From Actinomycetota bacterium (GTDB lineage: Bacteria > Actinomycetota > Acidimicrobiia > Acidimicrobiales > Ilumatobacteraceae): a DNA stretch of 45,079 nt. Of this stretch, positions 1 to 8,880 are shown one piece after another; the stretch's first letter is position 1, and each line of letters begins with the position of its first letter. The stretch is from NCBI GenBank assembly GCA_963169665.1, contig CAUJET010000179.1, positions 1 through 45,079 of the forward strand. Reading direction: 5' to 3'. The notes under the pieces were generated by a model. That model searched no databases. It worked only from the letters and a program-made list of their open reading frames with translations, and was not told where the DNA came from. The position numbers and the translations under genes were made by a program.

Positions 1-749
1 TCGACCTTGCCCGTCGTCGTCGGCGAACGAGGCCTGGTCAACAGGTGCTTGATGCCGTTCTCTCTGCAGATCCGGTCGAACAACACCTCACCCGTCCCCG
101 GACCGAACCGGCCCGTGAACACCTTGCCGTTGTCGGTCAAGATCTCCGCCGGGACACCATGGCGGCGCATCGCCAACGCGAGCGCATCACAGGTCGGGCG
201 AGCGGTCGCCCGAGCAACGACGCTCGCCGAGATGCAGAACCTCGAATGGTCATCGACCCCGGACACGATCTTGGCCTCGGACCCATCGACGATCTGCACC
301 CCGCCGACGATGTCCATCTGCCACAACTCCATCGCCCGCGACCGCTCCCAACGCTTGTAATCCGACCGCTTCCGCCTACGTGCCTGCGGCGTGATCAACC
401 CGTGACGGACCAGACACCGATAGATCGCCGACAACGACACCAACGGCTCCACCTCGGCCCGCTCGAGCTCGTGCAACAACGTCCGCGGCCCCCAACCCGA
501 ATGCGCCCGGCGGAGCTCGACCACCTTCGCCTCGACCTCCGCCGGCATCTGATGCGGACACGACAACGGCCGCGCCGAACCATCCACCAACCCCGCCAGA
601 CCCACAGAGCCATACCTGCGCAGCCACTCATGCACCGTCTGACGGGCCACCCCATGCCGACGAGCCACATCGGTCACCGTCGCCCCATCGTTCAACACCT
701 CGAGCACGGCCTGATAGCGCTGTTCCACGACGCTGAGCTCCACGATCAC
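1..749 (-). CDS. IS481-family transposase, 3' end cut by window edge
   Basis: The minus strand from a GTG at 749 stays open to the window edge (249 complete codons, no stop). The N-terminus is a helix-turn-helix (VTDVARRHGVARQTVHEWL), then a second HTH-like segment, then an rve integrase core with WQMDIVGG (first catalytic Asp) and ILTDNGKVFTGRF (second Asp). The third acidic residue and C-terminus lie beyond position 1. The visible end, RSPTTTGKV, matches the region just before that Glu in IS481 transposases. GTG is preceded by GAGGGGG about 9 nt upstream, a better ribosome site than most genes here have. No frameshift is visible, so the copy may be intact. Family call is from motifs and architecture, not from a database search. 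Confidence 0.9.
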   Translation of the reverse strand, partial: MIVELSVVEQRYQAVLEVLNDGATVTDVARRHGVARQTVHEWLRRYGSVGLAGLVDGSARPLSCPHQMPAEVEAKVVELRRAHSGWGPRTLLHELERAEVEPLVSLSAIYRCLVRHGLITPQARRRKRSDYKRWERSRAMELWQMDIVGGVQIVDGSEAKIVSGVDDHSRFCISASVVARATARPTCDALALAMRRHGVPAEILTDNGKVFTGRFGPGTGEVLFDRICRENGIKHLLTRPRSPTTTGKV

Positions 750-816
750 CCGACGACCCCCTCGATCGAGACAGACCAAAGGTCCGTCAACGAGAAGGCT
801 GACCGCGATCAGCAAG

Positions 817-923
817 TGTCAGCCAGCTACCGAAGCCACTGTCGCCCAGCTACCGGAACCGCGTCCCGAAACTGTCACCCACCTACCGAAGCCACGGTGT
901 CCACCATGAACCGGAACCGCACA
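817..923. repeat. IS481-element terminus with four 23-bp imperfect repeats
   Basis: Four direct motifs related to TGTCRCCCAGCTACCGRARC begin at 817, 840, 873 and 898. The first three are closest to each other; the fourth keeps TGTC at its start and ACCGGAACCGC at its end. They lie upstream of the transposase. On the minus strand the likely outer tip is TGTGCGGTTCCGG starting at 923, with the TGT terminus typical of IS481 elements. These are probably transposase-binding sites. The opposite terminus and target duplication are outside the window, so the boundary at 923 is inference. Confidence 0.65.
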
Positions 924-972
924 TACGTCGTGCTTACAAGCTGCTGACATCCGACCGATCGGCCCAACGCCG

Positions 973-1004
973 AGGGGCCCCTTCCGAAGACGGAAAGGGC
1001 CCCT
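973..1004 (-). terminator. Intrinsic terminator-like hairpin after tRNA-fMet
   Basis: Arms 973-986 and 991-1004 pair over 14 positions around a 4-nt loop. Read as minus-strand RNA all pairs form, with one G-U wobble; on the plus strand the same position is a mismatch. This orientation fits termination of the tRNA transcript 19 nt upstream. There is no strong U-tract. Confidence 0.75.
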
Positions 1005-1022
1005 GAACTGGCATTACCTGAG

Positions 1023-1096
<74 letters not shown>

Positions 1097-1176
1097 GTGT
1101 GTTGTCCTTCAAGGTAGCGGCCCCATCCCTCGATCGCAACCGGCCTGTCGAGTCATCGGTCGTGCATGATGGATTC

Positions 1177-2547
1177 GTGACCGCATCACTGCTCGAGGCG
1201 CTGCGCGCCGGGCTCGACGACGACTGCATCCAGGCCGACCCCGACGTGGTCGAGGCCTATGCGCACGACCGTGCCATCTTCGAGCGGGCCGGCACGGGGG
1301 CCGTGGTCGTCATGCCCCGCACCGCCGCCGACGTCGTCGCCACCATGCACGCAGCCAGCTCAGTCGGGGTCCCGGTGGTCACCCGCGGGGCGGGCACCGG
1401 GCTGTGCGGCGGCGCCAACGCGGTCGACGGCTGCGTCATCCTCTCGATGCACCGCATGAACGCGGTGCTGTCCATCGACACCTCCAACCGAATGGCGCGC
1501 GTGCAGCCGGGTGTGCTCAACGGCGAACTCAAGCGAGCCGTGGCCGAACACGGCCTCTTCTACCCACCCGACCCGGCGTCGTACGAGATCTCCAGCATCG
1601 GCGGCAACGTCGCCACCAACGCCGGCGGCCTGTGCTGCGTCCGCTACGGCGTCACCCGCGACTACGTCATCGGGCTCGAGGTCGTCCTCGCCTCGGGCGA
1701 GGTCATCCACACCGGCCGGCACACGCTGAAGAACACCGCCGGCCTCGACCTCACCGGCGTGTTCGTCGGCTCCGAGGGCGTGCTCGGCGTGATCACAGAG
1801 ATCACGGTGAAGCTCGTGCCGTTGCCACCGTTGCCGTGCACCGCGGTGGCCTACTTCGCCGACCTGCCCTCGGCGGGGCGGGCGATCCTCGACATCTTTC
1901 GCGCCGGCCACGAGCCGAGCCTGATGGAGATCGTCGACCAGGCGTCGCTGCGCCAGGTGAACGCGGTGTACCACATGGATCTCGACACCTCTGCGGCCTG
2001 TCTGCTCCTCGTCCAGTCGAGCGGAGACCGCGCCATCGCCGCGATCGAGGAGATGGCCGAGCTCTGCATGGCTCAGGGCGCGACCGAGGTGCACCACGTG
2101 AGCGACCCGGCCGAGGGCGACATGTTCGTCGAGGTCCGCCGCCGCGTGTGGCCCGCGTTCGAGCACCTCGGCAAGGCGATGCTGCCCGAGGACGTGGCCG
2201 TCCCTCGTGAGCGCCTGGCCGAGCTGCTGGCGGGCATCGTCGAGATCGGCGAACGCCACCGCATCCACCTCCCCACCATCGGCCACGCCGGCGACGGCAA
2301 CATGCACCCGCTGCTCGTGTTCGACGGCGGCGACGCCGACGAGGTGGCACGTGCCGAGGCAGCCTTCACCGACATCGTCGAACTCGCTCTCGGGCTCGGC
2401 GGCACCATCGCCGCCGAACACGGCGTCGGCACGCTGAAGCGCCGGTTCCTCGCCCGCGAACTCGATCCCGTGCACCACGCCTGGCAGCACCGGGTGAAGG
2501 ACACCTTCGACCCCACCGGCATGCTCAACCCGGGCAAGGCCATCTGA
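1177..2547 (+). CDS. FAD-linked oxidase, GlcD/D-lactate dehydrogenase type
   Basis: A 456-residue flavoprotein of the FAD-binding type 4 (PCMH) family, as in glycolate oxidase subunit GlcD and D-lactate/D-2-hydroxyacid dehydrogenases; it would oxidise a 2-hydroxyacid to the 2-oxoacid. The FAD-binding half contains VVTRGAGTGLCGGANAVDG and the pyrophosphate-binding SSIGGNVATNAGG. The C-terminal cap has the family signatures HAGDGNMHPLL (metal/substrate histidines) and AAEHGVGTLKRRF. GTG at 1177 was chosen because the reading frame upstream runs into the tRNA, and CATGAT sits 6 nt before this GTG, resembling the leaderless promoters seen elsewhere in the window. No GlcE or GlcF partner is adjacent, so the exact substrate cannot be assigned. 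Confidence 0.9.
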   Translation: MTASLLEALRAGLDDDCIQADPDVVEAYAHDRAIFERAGTGAVVVMPRTAADVVATMHAASSVGVPVVTRGAGTGLCGGANAVDGCVILSMHRMNAVLSIDTSNRMARVQPGVLNGELKRAVAEHGLFYPPDPASYEISSIGGNVATNAGGLCCVRYGVTRDYVIGLEVVLASGEVIHTGRHTLKNTAGLDLTGVFVGSEGVLGVITEITVKLVPLPPLPCTAVAYFADLPSAGRAILDIFRAGHEPSLMEIVDQASLRQVNAVYHMDLDTSAACLLLVQSSGDRAIAAIEEMAELCMAQGATEVHHVSDPAEGDMFVEVRRRVWPAFEHLGKAMLPEDVAVPRERLAELLAGIVEIGERHRIHLPTIGHAGDGNMHPLLVFDGGDADEVARAEAAFTDIVELALGLGGTIAAEHGVGTLKRRFLARELDPVHHAWQHRVKDTFDPTGMLNPGKAI

Positions 2548-2636
2548 ACGACCCCTCACTCGAACGACTCGCGAACAACCCGCGAACGAGTCGCGAAACA
2601 CGCTCGGCTCCCCGTCGCACCCCGCACCGGGCTGAC

Positions 2637-2642
2637 TAGCGT
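2637..2642 (+). promoter_or_regulatory. -10 box (TAGCGT), leaderless msrB
   Basis: TAGCGT ends 7 nt before the msrB ATG and no Shine-Dalgarno is present, which implies transcription starts at or next to the start codon. Confidence 0.6.
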
Positions 2643-2649
2643 CGACGTC

Positions 2650-3102
2650 ATGCTCACCTGGAACGACGTGATCCGCCTGGCCGACACCGGCAACGTGGCG
2701 CCCCCGCAGCGCGTGGAGAAGTCCGACGACGAATGGCGAGCGCTCCTCGAGCCGACCGCCTATCAGGTCACCCGCCACGCCGGCACCGAGCGACCTTTCA
2801 GCAGCGAGATGTGCAGCCGCTTCGAACCCGGCGTCTACGGCTGCGTGTGCTGCGGCACTCCCCTGTTCGACGGGTCGGTGAAGTTCGAATCCGGCACCGG
2901 CTGGCCGTCGTTCACCGAGCCGCTCACCGACGGTGTGATCGCCTACCACGTCGATCGTTCGCACGGCATGGTGCGGGTCGAGACCGAGTGCAACGTGTGC
3001 GACGCACACCTCGGCCACGTGTTCCCCGACGGCCCACCGCCCACCGGCCTGCGCTTCTGCATGAACGCTGCCGCGCTGCGCAAGCTCGACGACACGCACT
3101 GA
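2650..3102 (+). CDS. msrB: Peptide-methionine (R)-S-oxide reductase MsrB
   Basis: A 150-residue cytosolic enzyme that reduces the R-epimer of methionine sulfoxide in proteins. It has the full SelR/MsrB fold: two zinc-binding CxxC pairs (CVCCGTPLF and CNVCDAHLGHVF), the substrate-pocket stretch FESGTGWPSF, and the C-terminal catalytic cysteine in LRFCMNAAAL, where most family members read RYC(I/V)NSASL. The resolving mechanism is not evident. The gene stands alone, 102 nt after the GlcD-like gene. A TAGCGT hexamer 7 nt before the ATG, with no Shine-Dalgarno, supports a leaderless message and this start. Confidence 0.95.
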   Translation: MLTWNDVIRLADTGNVAPPQRVEKSDDEWRALLEPTAYQVTRHAGTERPFSSEMCSRFEPGVYGCVCCGTPLFDGSVKFESGTGWPSFTEPLTDGVIAYHVDRSHGMVRVETECNVCDAHLGHVFPDGPPPTGLRFCMNAAALRKLDDTH

Positions 3103-3361
3103 CGCGCCCTCGCGCGCGCTGACCAGCGCCGACGCGCGACGCCGTCGAGAACCACCCCCGAAGGCCGCTGACGGCGCTCGCCTCCCACGGCGCGATCGCC
3201 CGCAAACCCCCCGTTCGGTGGACTCTGCGGGCAGGGGGCCTCCCCGAATTGAGGAAACCCAGAGAGTACGGTTGGGTCACACGTCTGACGTGCGCGCGTG
3301 CCTGCACGCACGTCGAACACCCGCCACTCCGAGGCGCCGAACAACGAGGGCTGTCCACCAC

Positions 3362-5713
3362 ATGGGACTCTTCAGCAAGAAGCAATCGATCGACCCGGTC
3401 GAGTTCCTCGTGCTCCGCAACGAGCTCGTGGAACTGAAGGAACGACTCGACGCGAGCGAACAGGCCAAGGCCTCGCTCGAGGACCGCCTCAGCTCGCTCG
3501 CCGCCACCACGATGGTGCTCTCGTCGAACTCCAAGAGCGACACCGCCGAGATCGTCGAGAAGATCGAGTCGCTGGAGAACCGCCTCGAGACCACCCTCGC
3601 GGTCGGCAGCAAGGTCGACGAACTTCACCAGCGCGTCATCGACGTCGAACAGGGCGGCGCCGGCAGCGGCGTCCGCGACCTCGAGCCCCGCCTCGCCGAA
3701 CTCTCCCAGCGGCTCGACCAGGTGGCCGAACTCGCCGCCGCACCGGTCGCCCCCGACGACGAGCTCGCGGGCCGCCTCGACAACCTCAGCCGCAGCGCCG
3801 AGACCGTCGACATGCTGCAGCGCCAGATCGGTCAGATCAACGCCCGCATGAGCGCTCAGGCCGACATCGCCGATCAGGTCACCGCGCTCAGCGACCGCAT
3901 CGGTCTGCTCCAGCAGCGCAACGTCGACAGCGACCGCATCAACCAGCGCCTCGACGAGCTCACCGCCGCCGGCAGCACCACCGAGCTCAGCGAGCGCCTC
4001 GCACTGCTCGGCCAACGCGTCGCCGCCACCGAAGAGGCCAGCCGCGCGGCCGCCGAGCAGGCCGCCACCCGCGCCGAGATCGCCGAACAGCTCGCCGCCC
4101 TCGAGGCCCGCATCGCCGAGACCAGCCAGCAGGCCAGCAAGGTCGACGCGATCGACGAGCGGATCAACACCCTCACCGGTGCCGCCCCTGCGGATGATCA
4201 GCTCGCCGCCCGCCTCGCCGAGATCGACGCTCAGCTGCAGGCGCAGGCGTCGCTCGCCGAGCGCCTCGCCGAGCTCGACCGACAGCTGCAGGAGCAGTCC
4301 GCGGTCGCCCAGCGGGTCGCCGACATCGACGCCCGGCTCGCACAGATCGACGGCCAGGGCGCCGACGTCAGCTCGCTGCGCGAGATCGTCGAACTCCGCA
4401 GCGCCGATGTCGCCGGGCTCCGCGAGCTCATCGACGTCCGCAGCGCCGAGATCGCCGACGTCCGCGCCCAGCTCGAGCAGGTGCGCACCGCCGCACCGGC
4501 CGACAGCGGCCAGCCGCAGGTCGCGCAGCAGCTCGGCCAGCAGTTGGGCGAGCTCGCTGAGCGCGTCGCGATGACCGCCGAGGACGCTCGCTCCGCACGC
4601 GAGCGCGCCAACGCCCTCGCCGAGCGCGTCGAGCAGCTCAGCACCGCACCTGCCGGTGTGCCCGACGAGGTCACCCGCCGCCTCGACGAGCTGGCCGCTC
4701 TCGTCGACGCCACGCCCGCAGCGCCGACCGCCGAGGTGCCGGCCGACCTCACCGCCCGCCTCGACGAGCTGGCCGCACGACTGGCCACCGCCGACGAGGC
4801 AGCCACCCAGGCCCGCGAGCAGGCCGCGTCGCTCGACCAGCGCATCGCCGGGCTCGACCGCACCGCACTCGACGATCAGCTCGCCCAGCTGTGGGCCCGC
4901 GTCGACGCCAGCGCCGAGCAGGCCCGCCTCGCCAACGAGCAGGCCGCCGCCCTCGCCCAGCAGCTCGCCGAGACCGGCGACCGCACCGGCCAGGTCGACC
5001 AGCGCCTCGGCGAGGTCGCCGCGCGCCTCGATGCGCAGGGTCACGTCGACCAGCAGATCTCCGAGATCTGGGCCCGTCTCGTCGGCGCCGAGGAGCAGAC
5101 CCGTAACGCGCAGAACCACGCAGCCGCGATCGAGGAGCGTCTCAACGAGACCTCGTCGACCGTGTCGACCTTCGCCGCCACCGCCTCGCAGTCGAACACC
5201 GACGAGATCGACCGGCAGCTCGCCGAGCTGCGCGAGCGTCTCGACCATCAGGCCTCGCTGCCCGATCGTCTGGCCGATCTCGACCGGCGCCTCGCCGCGA
5301 TGCCCGACCGTGGCACCGACATCCAGCAGCTGCAGGAGCGAATCAGCGAACTCGCCGCTTCGGTGCCCGACACCGGCGGCCTCAGCGCCCAGCTCACCGA
5401 GCTGTCCCAGCGCGTGTCGTCGAGCGAAGGTGATGCTCGCGCCGCGCTCGCCCAGGCGAACGCGCTCGACGAGCGCATCCAGAGCGTCAGCACCCAGCTG
5501 GCCAACCAGCTCGGCGAACTCAGCCGTGACATGGATTCACTGGCCACCCGTCAGCCCGCGGCGGCCGCCGTGCAGGTGGACGACGAGGCGCTGCAGACGC
5601 TGCGCAGCGGCCAGGTGAAGCTCGCCGCCGAGCAGGCCCGCTATGAGATCTCCTTCCGGGAGGATCTCGCCATGCTGGCCGAGCAGGTGCGCCAGCTCCG
5701 CGGCCGCGGCTGA
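3362..5713 (+). CDS. Long coiled-coil protein of unknown function
   Basis: A 783-residue protein starting MGLFSKKQSIDPVEFLVLR and then almost entirely predicted coiled coil. It is built from heptad-like, Ala/Glu/Gln/Arg-rich units such as RLDELAARL, LAELSQRLDQ and QISEIWARL repeated throughout, with few glycines except short hinges. There is no signal peptide, membrane segment or recognisable catalytic motif, so a cytoplasmic filament or scaffold role is plausible but inferred. Longer upstream reading is rejected because it runs through non-coding sequence; ATG 3362 begins the compositionally coherent protein. The 259 nt before it show no gene. A hairpin directly follows the stop. The gene is convergent with the UPF0182 gene. 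Tropomyosin- or SMC-like similarity in searches would be compositional. Confidence 0.85.
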   Translation: MGLFSKKQSIDPVEFLVLRNELVELKERLDASEQAKASLEDRLSSLAATTMVLSSNSKSDTAEIVEKIESLENRLETTLAVGSKVDELHQRVIDVEQGGAGSGVRDLEPRLAELSQRLDQVAELAAAPVAPDDELAGRLDNLSRSAETVDMLQRQIGQINARMSAQADIADQVTALSDRIGLLQQRNVDSDRINQRLDELTAAGSTTELSERLALLGQRVAATEEASRAAAEQAATRAEIAEQLAALEARIAETSQQASKVDAIDERINTLTGAAPADDQLAARLAEIDAQLQAQASLAERLAELDRQLQEQSAVAQRVADIDARLAQIDGQGADVSSLREIVELRSADVAGLRELIDVRSAEIADVRAQLEQVRTAAPADSGQPQVAQQLGQQLGELAERVAMTAEDARSARERANALAERVEQLSTAPAGVPDEVTRRLDELAALVDATPAAPTAEVPADLTARLDELAARLATADEAATQAREQAASLDQRIAGLDRTALDDQLAQLWARVDASAEQARLANEQAAALAQQLAETGDRTGQVDQRLGEVAARLDAQGHVDQQISEIWARLVGAEEQTRNAQNHAAAIEERLNETSSTVSTFAATASQSNTDEIDRQLAELRERLDHQASLPDRLADLDRRLAAMPDRGTDIQQLQERISELAASVPDTGGLSAQLTELSQRVSSSEGDARAALAQANALDERIQSVSTQLANQLGELSRDMDSLATRQPAAAAVQVDDEALQTLRSGQVKLAAEQARYEISFREDLAMLAEQVRQLRGRG

Positions 5714-5717
5714 CCGC

Positions 5718-5740
5718 GAGCCGGCCACGTCGGTCGGCTC
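5718..5740 (+). terminator. Hairpin after the coiled-coil gene
   Basis: Arms 5718-5726 and 5732-5740 pair over 9 bp (one G-U) around a 5-nt loop, starting 5 nt after the stop codon. No U-tract follows. Confidence 0.55.
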
Positions 5741-5846
5741 ACGCAGCAACACACCGCCGGCCCGACGCTGCACGCGCTCGGATCGACGGTCGCCCGTGCC
5801 GCCGGTCGGCTCATGCACCTACGTCGGTGCCCATGTGTCCTGCCAC

Positions 5847-5873
5847 GGTGGCCGGTCCAGAGACCGGGCCACC
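5847..5873. terminator. Second hairpin between convergent genes
   Basis: GGTGGCCGGTC pairs with GACCGGGCCACC around CAGA with a one-base bulge. It lies between the convergent coiled-coil and UPF0182 genes, 28 nt past the stop of the latter, and could serve both strands. Confidence 0.5.
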
Positions 5874-5900
5874 GCAGGTCGCGACGAGTGAGACCGCTGA

Positions 5901-8759
5901 TCAGCCGCCGGATTCGGCCAGCTCGAGCGCCCGCTGCACGAGCTCTCGCGCCTGGCGGTTGAGCTCGTCGTAGCGGGCGAAGTCGGGCAATGCCTCGTCG
6001 GCCTCACCGAACAGCTCCTGCGCCTGCTGCAACAGCTCGTCGACGGTCTCATCGGTCGGCGTCGTCGGTTCCTCGCCGGGCTCGTCCACCGGCGCATCGC
6101 CCACGACGTCACCGATGTCGGTGCGGAACGCAGGGAACAGCTTGGCGAGCGCGTCACGCAGGCTCGTGCCGTACACCGCGTTGCCGTTGTAGGCGGCGAC
6201 GACGAACTGGAACCTCGCCTGCCGCGTCGCATCGTCTTTCAGGTACAGCGGGCGGAGATACAGCAGACCGTCGCCGATCGGCACCATCTGCATGTCGCCG
6301 TACACGACGCTCGATCCAGCGGTGTCGAGCAGCGTGATCTGTGCGGAGATGACCGGATCGGCGTCGATGGCTGCCTGCACGGTCGCCGGGCCATCGGTGT
6401 CGGCGGGCCGCACGACGTACGCGGTGAGCTCGCCATAGGTCTCGGGGTCGCTGCTCGCGACCATGAACGCGGACAGCTCCTTGCGGGTGTCGTCGGTGCT
6501 GAACAGCACGAACGGTCGCAACATCTGGAACGTCGCCGCTTCTTGGTCGGGCGCTCGGAACATCGAGTAGTACGGCACGAAGCGAGCAGTGCCCGACTCC
6601 TCGGCGAAGTCGTTGACGACCGCCGCCGTCGTGTCCGCAGCGGGGTCGGCCGCAGCGGTGGTGGTCTGCACACGCGGCACCTGCGACGGGCCCTGCGCCA
6701 CCGACCACGCGTCCTTGCGGTCGAAGAAGGCCGACCCGTCGAGGCGGTACTTCGAGTACGCCTCGGTCTGGATGCGGAACAGGTCCTCCGGGTAGCGCAG
6801 GTGGTCCTTCAGGCTCGCCGGCATCGCCGACAGCGGCGCGAACAGATCGGGGAAGGCATCGGCCCACGCGTTCACGATCGGGTCGTCGGGGTCGCTGATG
6901 TAGAACTGCATCGAGCCGTCGTACGCGTTCACGACGGCCTTCACGCTGTTGCGCACGTAGTTGAAGTCGTAGTTCAACCCGCTGCCGGCGCTGAGCTGAC
7001 CGATCGCTGCGTTCTGCGCATAGGGGTAGCGAGCGCTCGTCGTGTAGCCGTCGACCACCCAGACCACGCCGCCGTCGACCTGCACCGGGTACGGGTCTGC
7101 GTCGAAGGTGACGAAGGGCGCCACCTTCTCGACCCGCTCGCGGACGTTGCGGATCCAGAAGATGCGCGACTCGTCGGTGACGGCGCTCGAGCCGAGCAGG
7201 TTGTAGTCGAGGAAGTCGAGCGCGAACGCCATGCGCTTGAACACCGAATCGAGCGCGATGCCACCGTCGCCGGTGTAGGTGGTCTCGGCGTCCTGCCCGG
7301 GGCAGGTCTCCTGGCTCACCGTCGTCCCGACGATCGAGTACCCGACGAGGCCCTCACTGAAGTAGAGCTCGGGGCGCTCGAGCTCGACCGGCTGGTAGTC
7401 GGGCAGGCCGTTGTCACGCACACGGTTGGCCGGTGCCATGACCAGACCACACCCGTGGGTGGAGATGAGGTGACGACCCTGCCACGACTTGTTGCCGATC
7501 GTGCCGAGGTCGAGCTCGCGGGCGGCGACCACCACCTGCTGCACCCGGCCGTCGAGTTCGTATCGGTCGATGTCGAGGTCGCGGATGGTGAGGCCGGCGC
7601 GCAGGCCTTCGTCGTTGCGGAACCGCTCGACCAGTTGGCCCGGGTTGAGCAGTCGCACGTTCTGCAACGGCTCGACGTCGTCGGTGATGTCACCGGCCGA
7701 CAGGGACCCGAACTCCACCGTCGGCTCGGCGACGTCGGCGATGTCGAGCGCCTGGCGCGTGGCGGTGATGTTGCGCTCGATGTAGACGGCCTCACGGTCC
7801 TTCTGGTTGGGGTTCACCACCAGGGCCTGAATGGCTGCCGGGTAGATCACCCCGCCGAGGAGCGCCACCACGGCCCACAGCGCCGAGGCGACGATCGGGA
7901 GTCGCCACGAGTCGGTCTTGAGCGTCGACAAGAACAGCGCAGCGACGAGCAGAGCGATGAGCACGAGCAGCACCACCGCAGGCAGCTGTGCGTTGACCAC
8001 CGAGTACGTCGCACCTTGCACGAAGCCCCGTCGCTCGGTGGTGAGCTCGTAGCGGGTGACCCAGTAGTCGCCCGCCTTCACGATCGCCAGCAGTGCGAGC
8101 AGCACCGCGAGGTGTGCCTTGGTGGCGCGGCGCACCTTCGGCTTCGGCGGCTGCAGCACGACGCCGCCGTTCAGCACGTGGGTGAGCAGCACCAGCAACG
8201 TGATGAACACGAGTGCGGCGAACAGCCAGTCGAGGGCGAAGGTGATGAACGGCAGGCGGAACACGTAGAAGCCGATGTCGTTGCCGAACTGCGGATCGGA
8301 GATGCCGAACGACTTGCTGTTGCGGAACAATGTCCACGTGGCCCACTGCCCGGTGGCCGGCAGGGCGAACAGCAGCCCGAAGAACACGGCGACCGCGATG
8401 CGCATGAGGCGCAGGCGGCGGCCGAACAGGTCGTGGAACCGCTCGACCACCGGATGCATGTTGGCCGAGAACGTGAGCGGCGCGAGCCGATCGGCGATCA
8501 CCAGGTTGAGCACGGCGATCGCGATGAACGCGCCGCCGAACATCGCGAAGAGCGTGATCTTGCTGAGGAGCACCCCCCAGAAGACGTCGCCGCGGCCCAC
8601 GCTGGAGTGCCACAGGTAGTCGATGTAGAAGCCGCTGAGGAACCGTGCGGACAACAGCAGCACGACAACGACGGCCGCCACCACGATCAGGGCGATTCGG
8701 CCCCGGTCGCCCAGTCGGGATCGACGTGCGGTTGGCGGGAGATCGGAGGGTGTCCGCAT
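5901..8759 (-). CDS. UPF0182 family membrane protein
   Basis: A 952-residue protein of the actinobacterial UPF0182 (COG1615) family, function unknown. The N-terminal third carries about seven hydrophobic helices (for example IALIVVAAVVVVLLLSARFL and VVLLVLIALLVAALFL). The rest is a large soluble domain with family-typical stretches such as ISTHGCGLVMAPANRV and FVLFSTDDTRKELSAFM. The C-terminal tail is acidic and proline/threonine rich (PGEEPTTPTDETVDEL) followed by a short helix. Length is typical for the family. TAGCCT lies 7 nt before the ATG without a Shine-Dalgarno, supporting this start and a leaderless message. Confidence 0.92.
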   Translation of the reverse strand: MRTPSDLPPTARRSRLGDRGRIALIVVAAVVVVLLLSARFLSGFYIDYLWHSSVGRGDVFWGVLLSKITLFAMFGGAFIAIAVLNLVIADRLAPLTFSANMHPVVERFHDLFGRRLRLMRIAVAVFFGLLFALPATGQWATWTLFRNSKSFGISDPQFGNDIGFYVFRLPFITFALDWLFAALVFITLLVLLTHVLNGGVVLQPPKPKVRRATKAHLAVLLALLAIVKAGDYWVTRYELTTERRGFVQGATYSVVNAQLPAVVLLVLIALLVAALFLSTLKTDSWRLPIVASALWAVVALLGGVIYPAAIQALVVNPNQKDREAVYIERNITATRQALDIADVAEPTVEFGSLSAGDITDDVEPLQNVRLLNPGQLVERFRNDEGLRAGLTIRDLDIDRYELDGRVQQVVVAARELDLGTIGNKSWQGRHLISTHGCGLVMAPANRVRDNGLPDYQPVELERPELYFSEGLVGYSIVGTTVSQETCPGQDAETTYTGDGGIALDSVFKRMAFALDFLDYNLLGSSAVTDESRIFWIRNVRERVEKVAPFVTFDADPYPVQVDGGVVWVVDGYTTSARYPYAQNAAIGQLSAGSGLNYDFNYVRNSVKAVVNAYDGSMQFYISDPDDPIVNAWADAFPDLFAPLSAMPASLKDHLRYPEDLFRIQTEAYSKYRLDGSAFFDRKDAWSVAQGPSQVPRVQTTTAAADPAADTTAAVVNDFAEESGTARFVPYYSMFRAPDQEAATFQMLRPFVLFSTDDTRKELSAFMVASSDPETYGELTAYVVRPADTDGPATVQAAIDADPVISAQITLLDTAGSSVVYGDMQMVPIGDGLLYLRPLYLKDDATRQARFQFVVAAYNGNAVYGTSLRDALAKLFPAFRTDIGDVVGDAPVDEPGEEPTTPTDETVDELLQQAQELFGEADEALPDFARYDELNRQARELVQRALELAESGG

Positions 8760-8766
8760 GCGCCGG

Positions 8767-8772
8767 AGGCTA
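8767..8772 (-). promoter_or_regulatory. -10 box (TAGCCT), leaderless UPF0182 gene
   Basis: Minus-strand TAGCCT separated by 7 nt from the ATG at 8759; no Shine-Dalgarno. Confidence 0.6.
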
Positions 8773-8880
8773 TCGGTCGCCGGTCATCCCGCCGAGTCGC
8801 GCCGGTGTGTCACCTGCGGTGTCTGCGCCGCCGCAGGACCGAACCGGGACGCGAACGACGGGCGATCGTGTGCCGATTCG

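Noticed and set aside
45..947. Plus-strand 300-codon ORF over the IS481 region
   Set aside because: It is antisense to the transposase, whose minus-strand frame gives a clear HTH and DDE core. The plus translation is Arg/Pro/His-rich without any motif.
2565..2593. Terminator after the GlcD-like gene
   Set aside because: CGACTCG/CGAGTCG gives only a 7-bp stem with a 15-nt loop in very GC-rich DNA; not distinguishable from chance.
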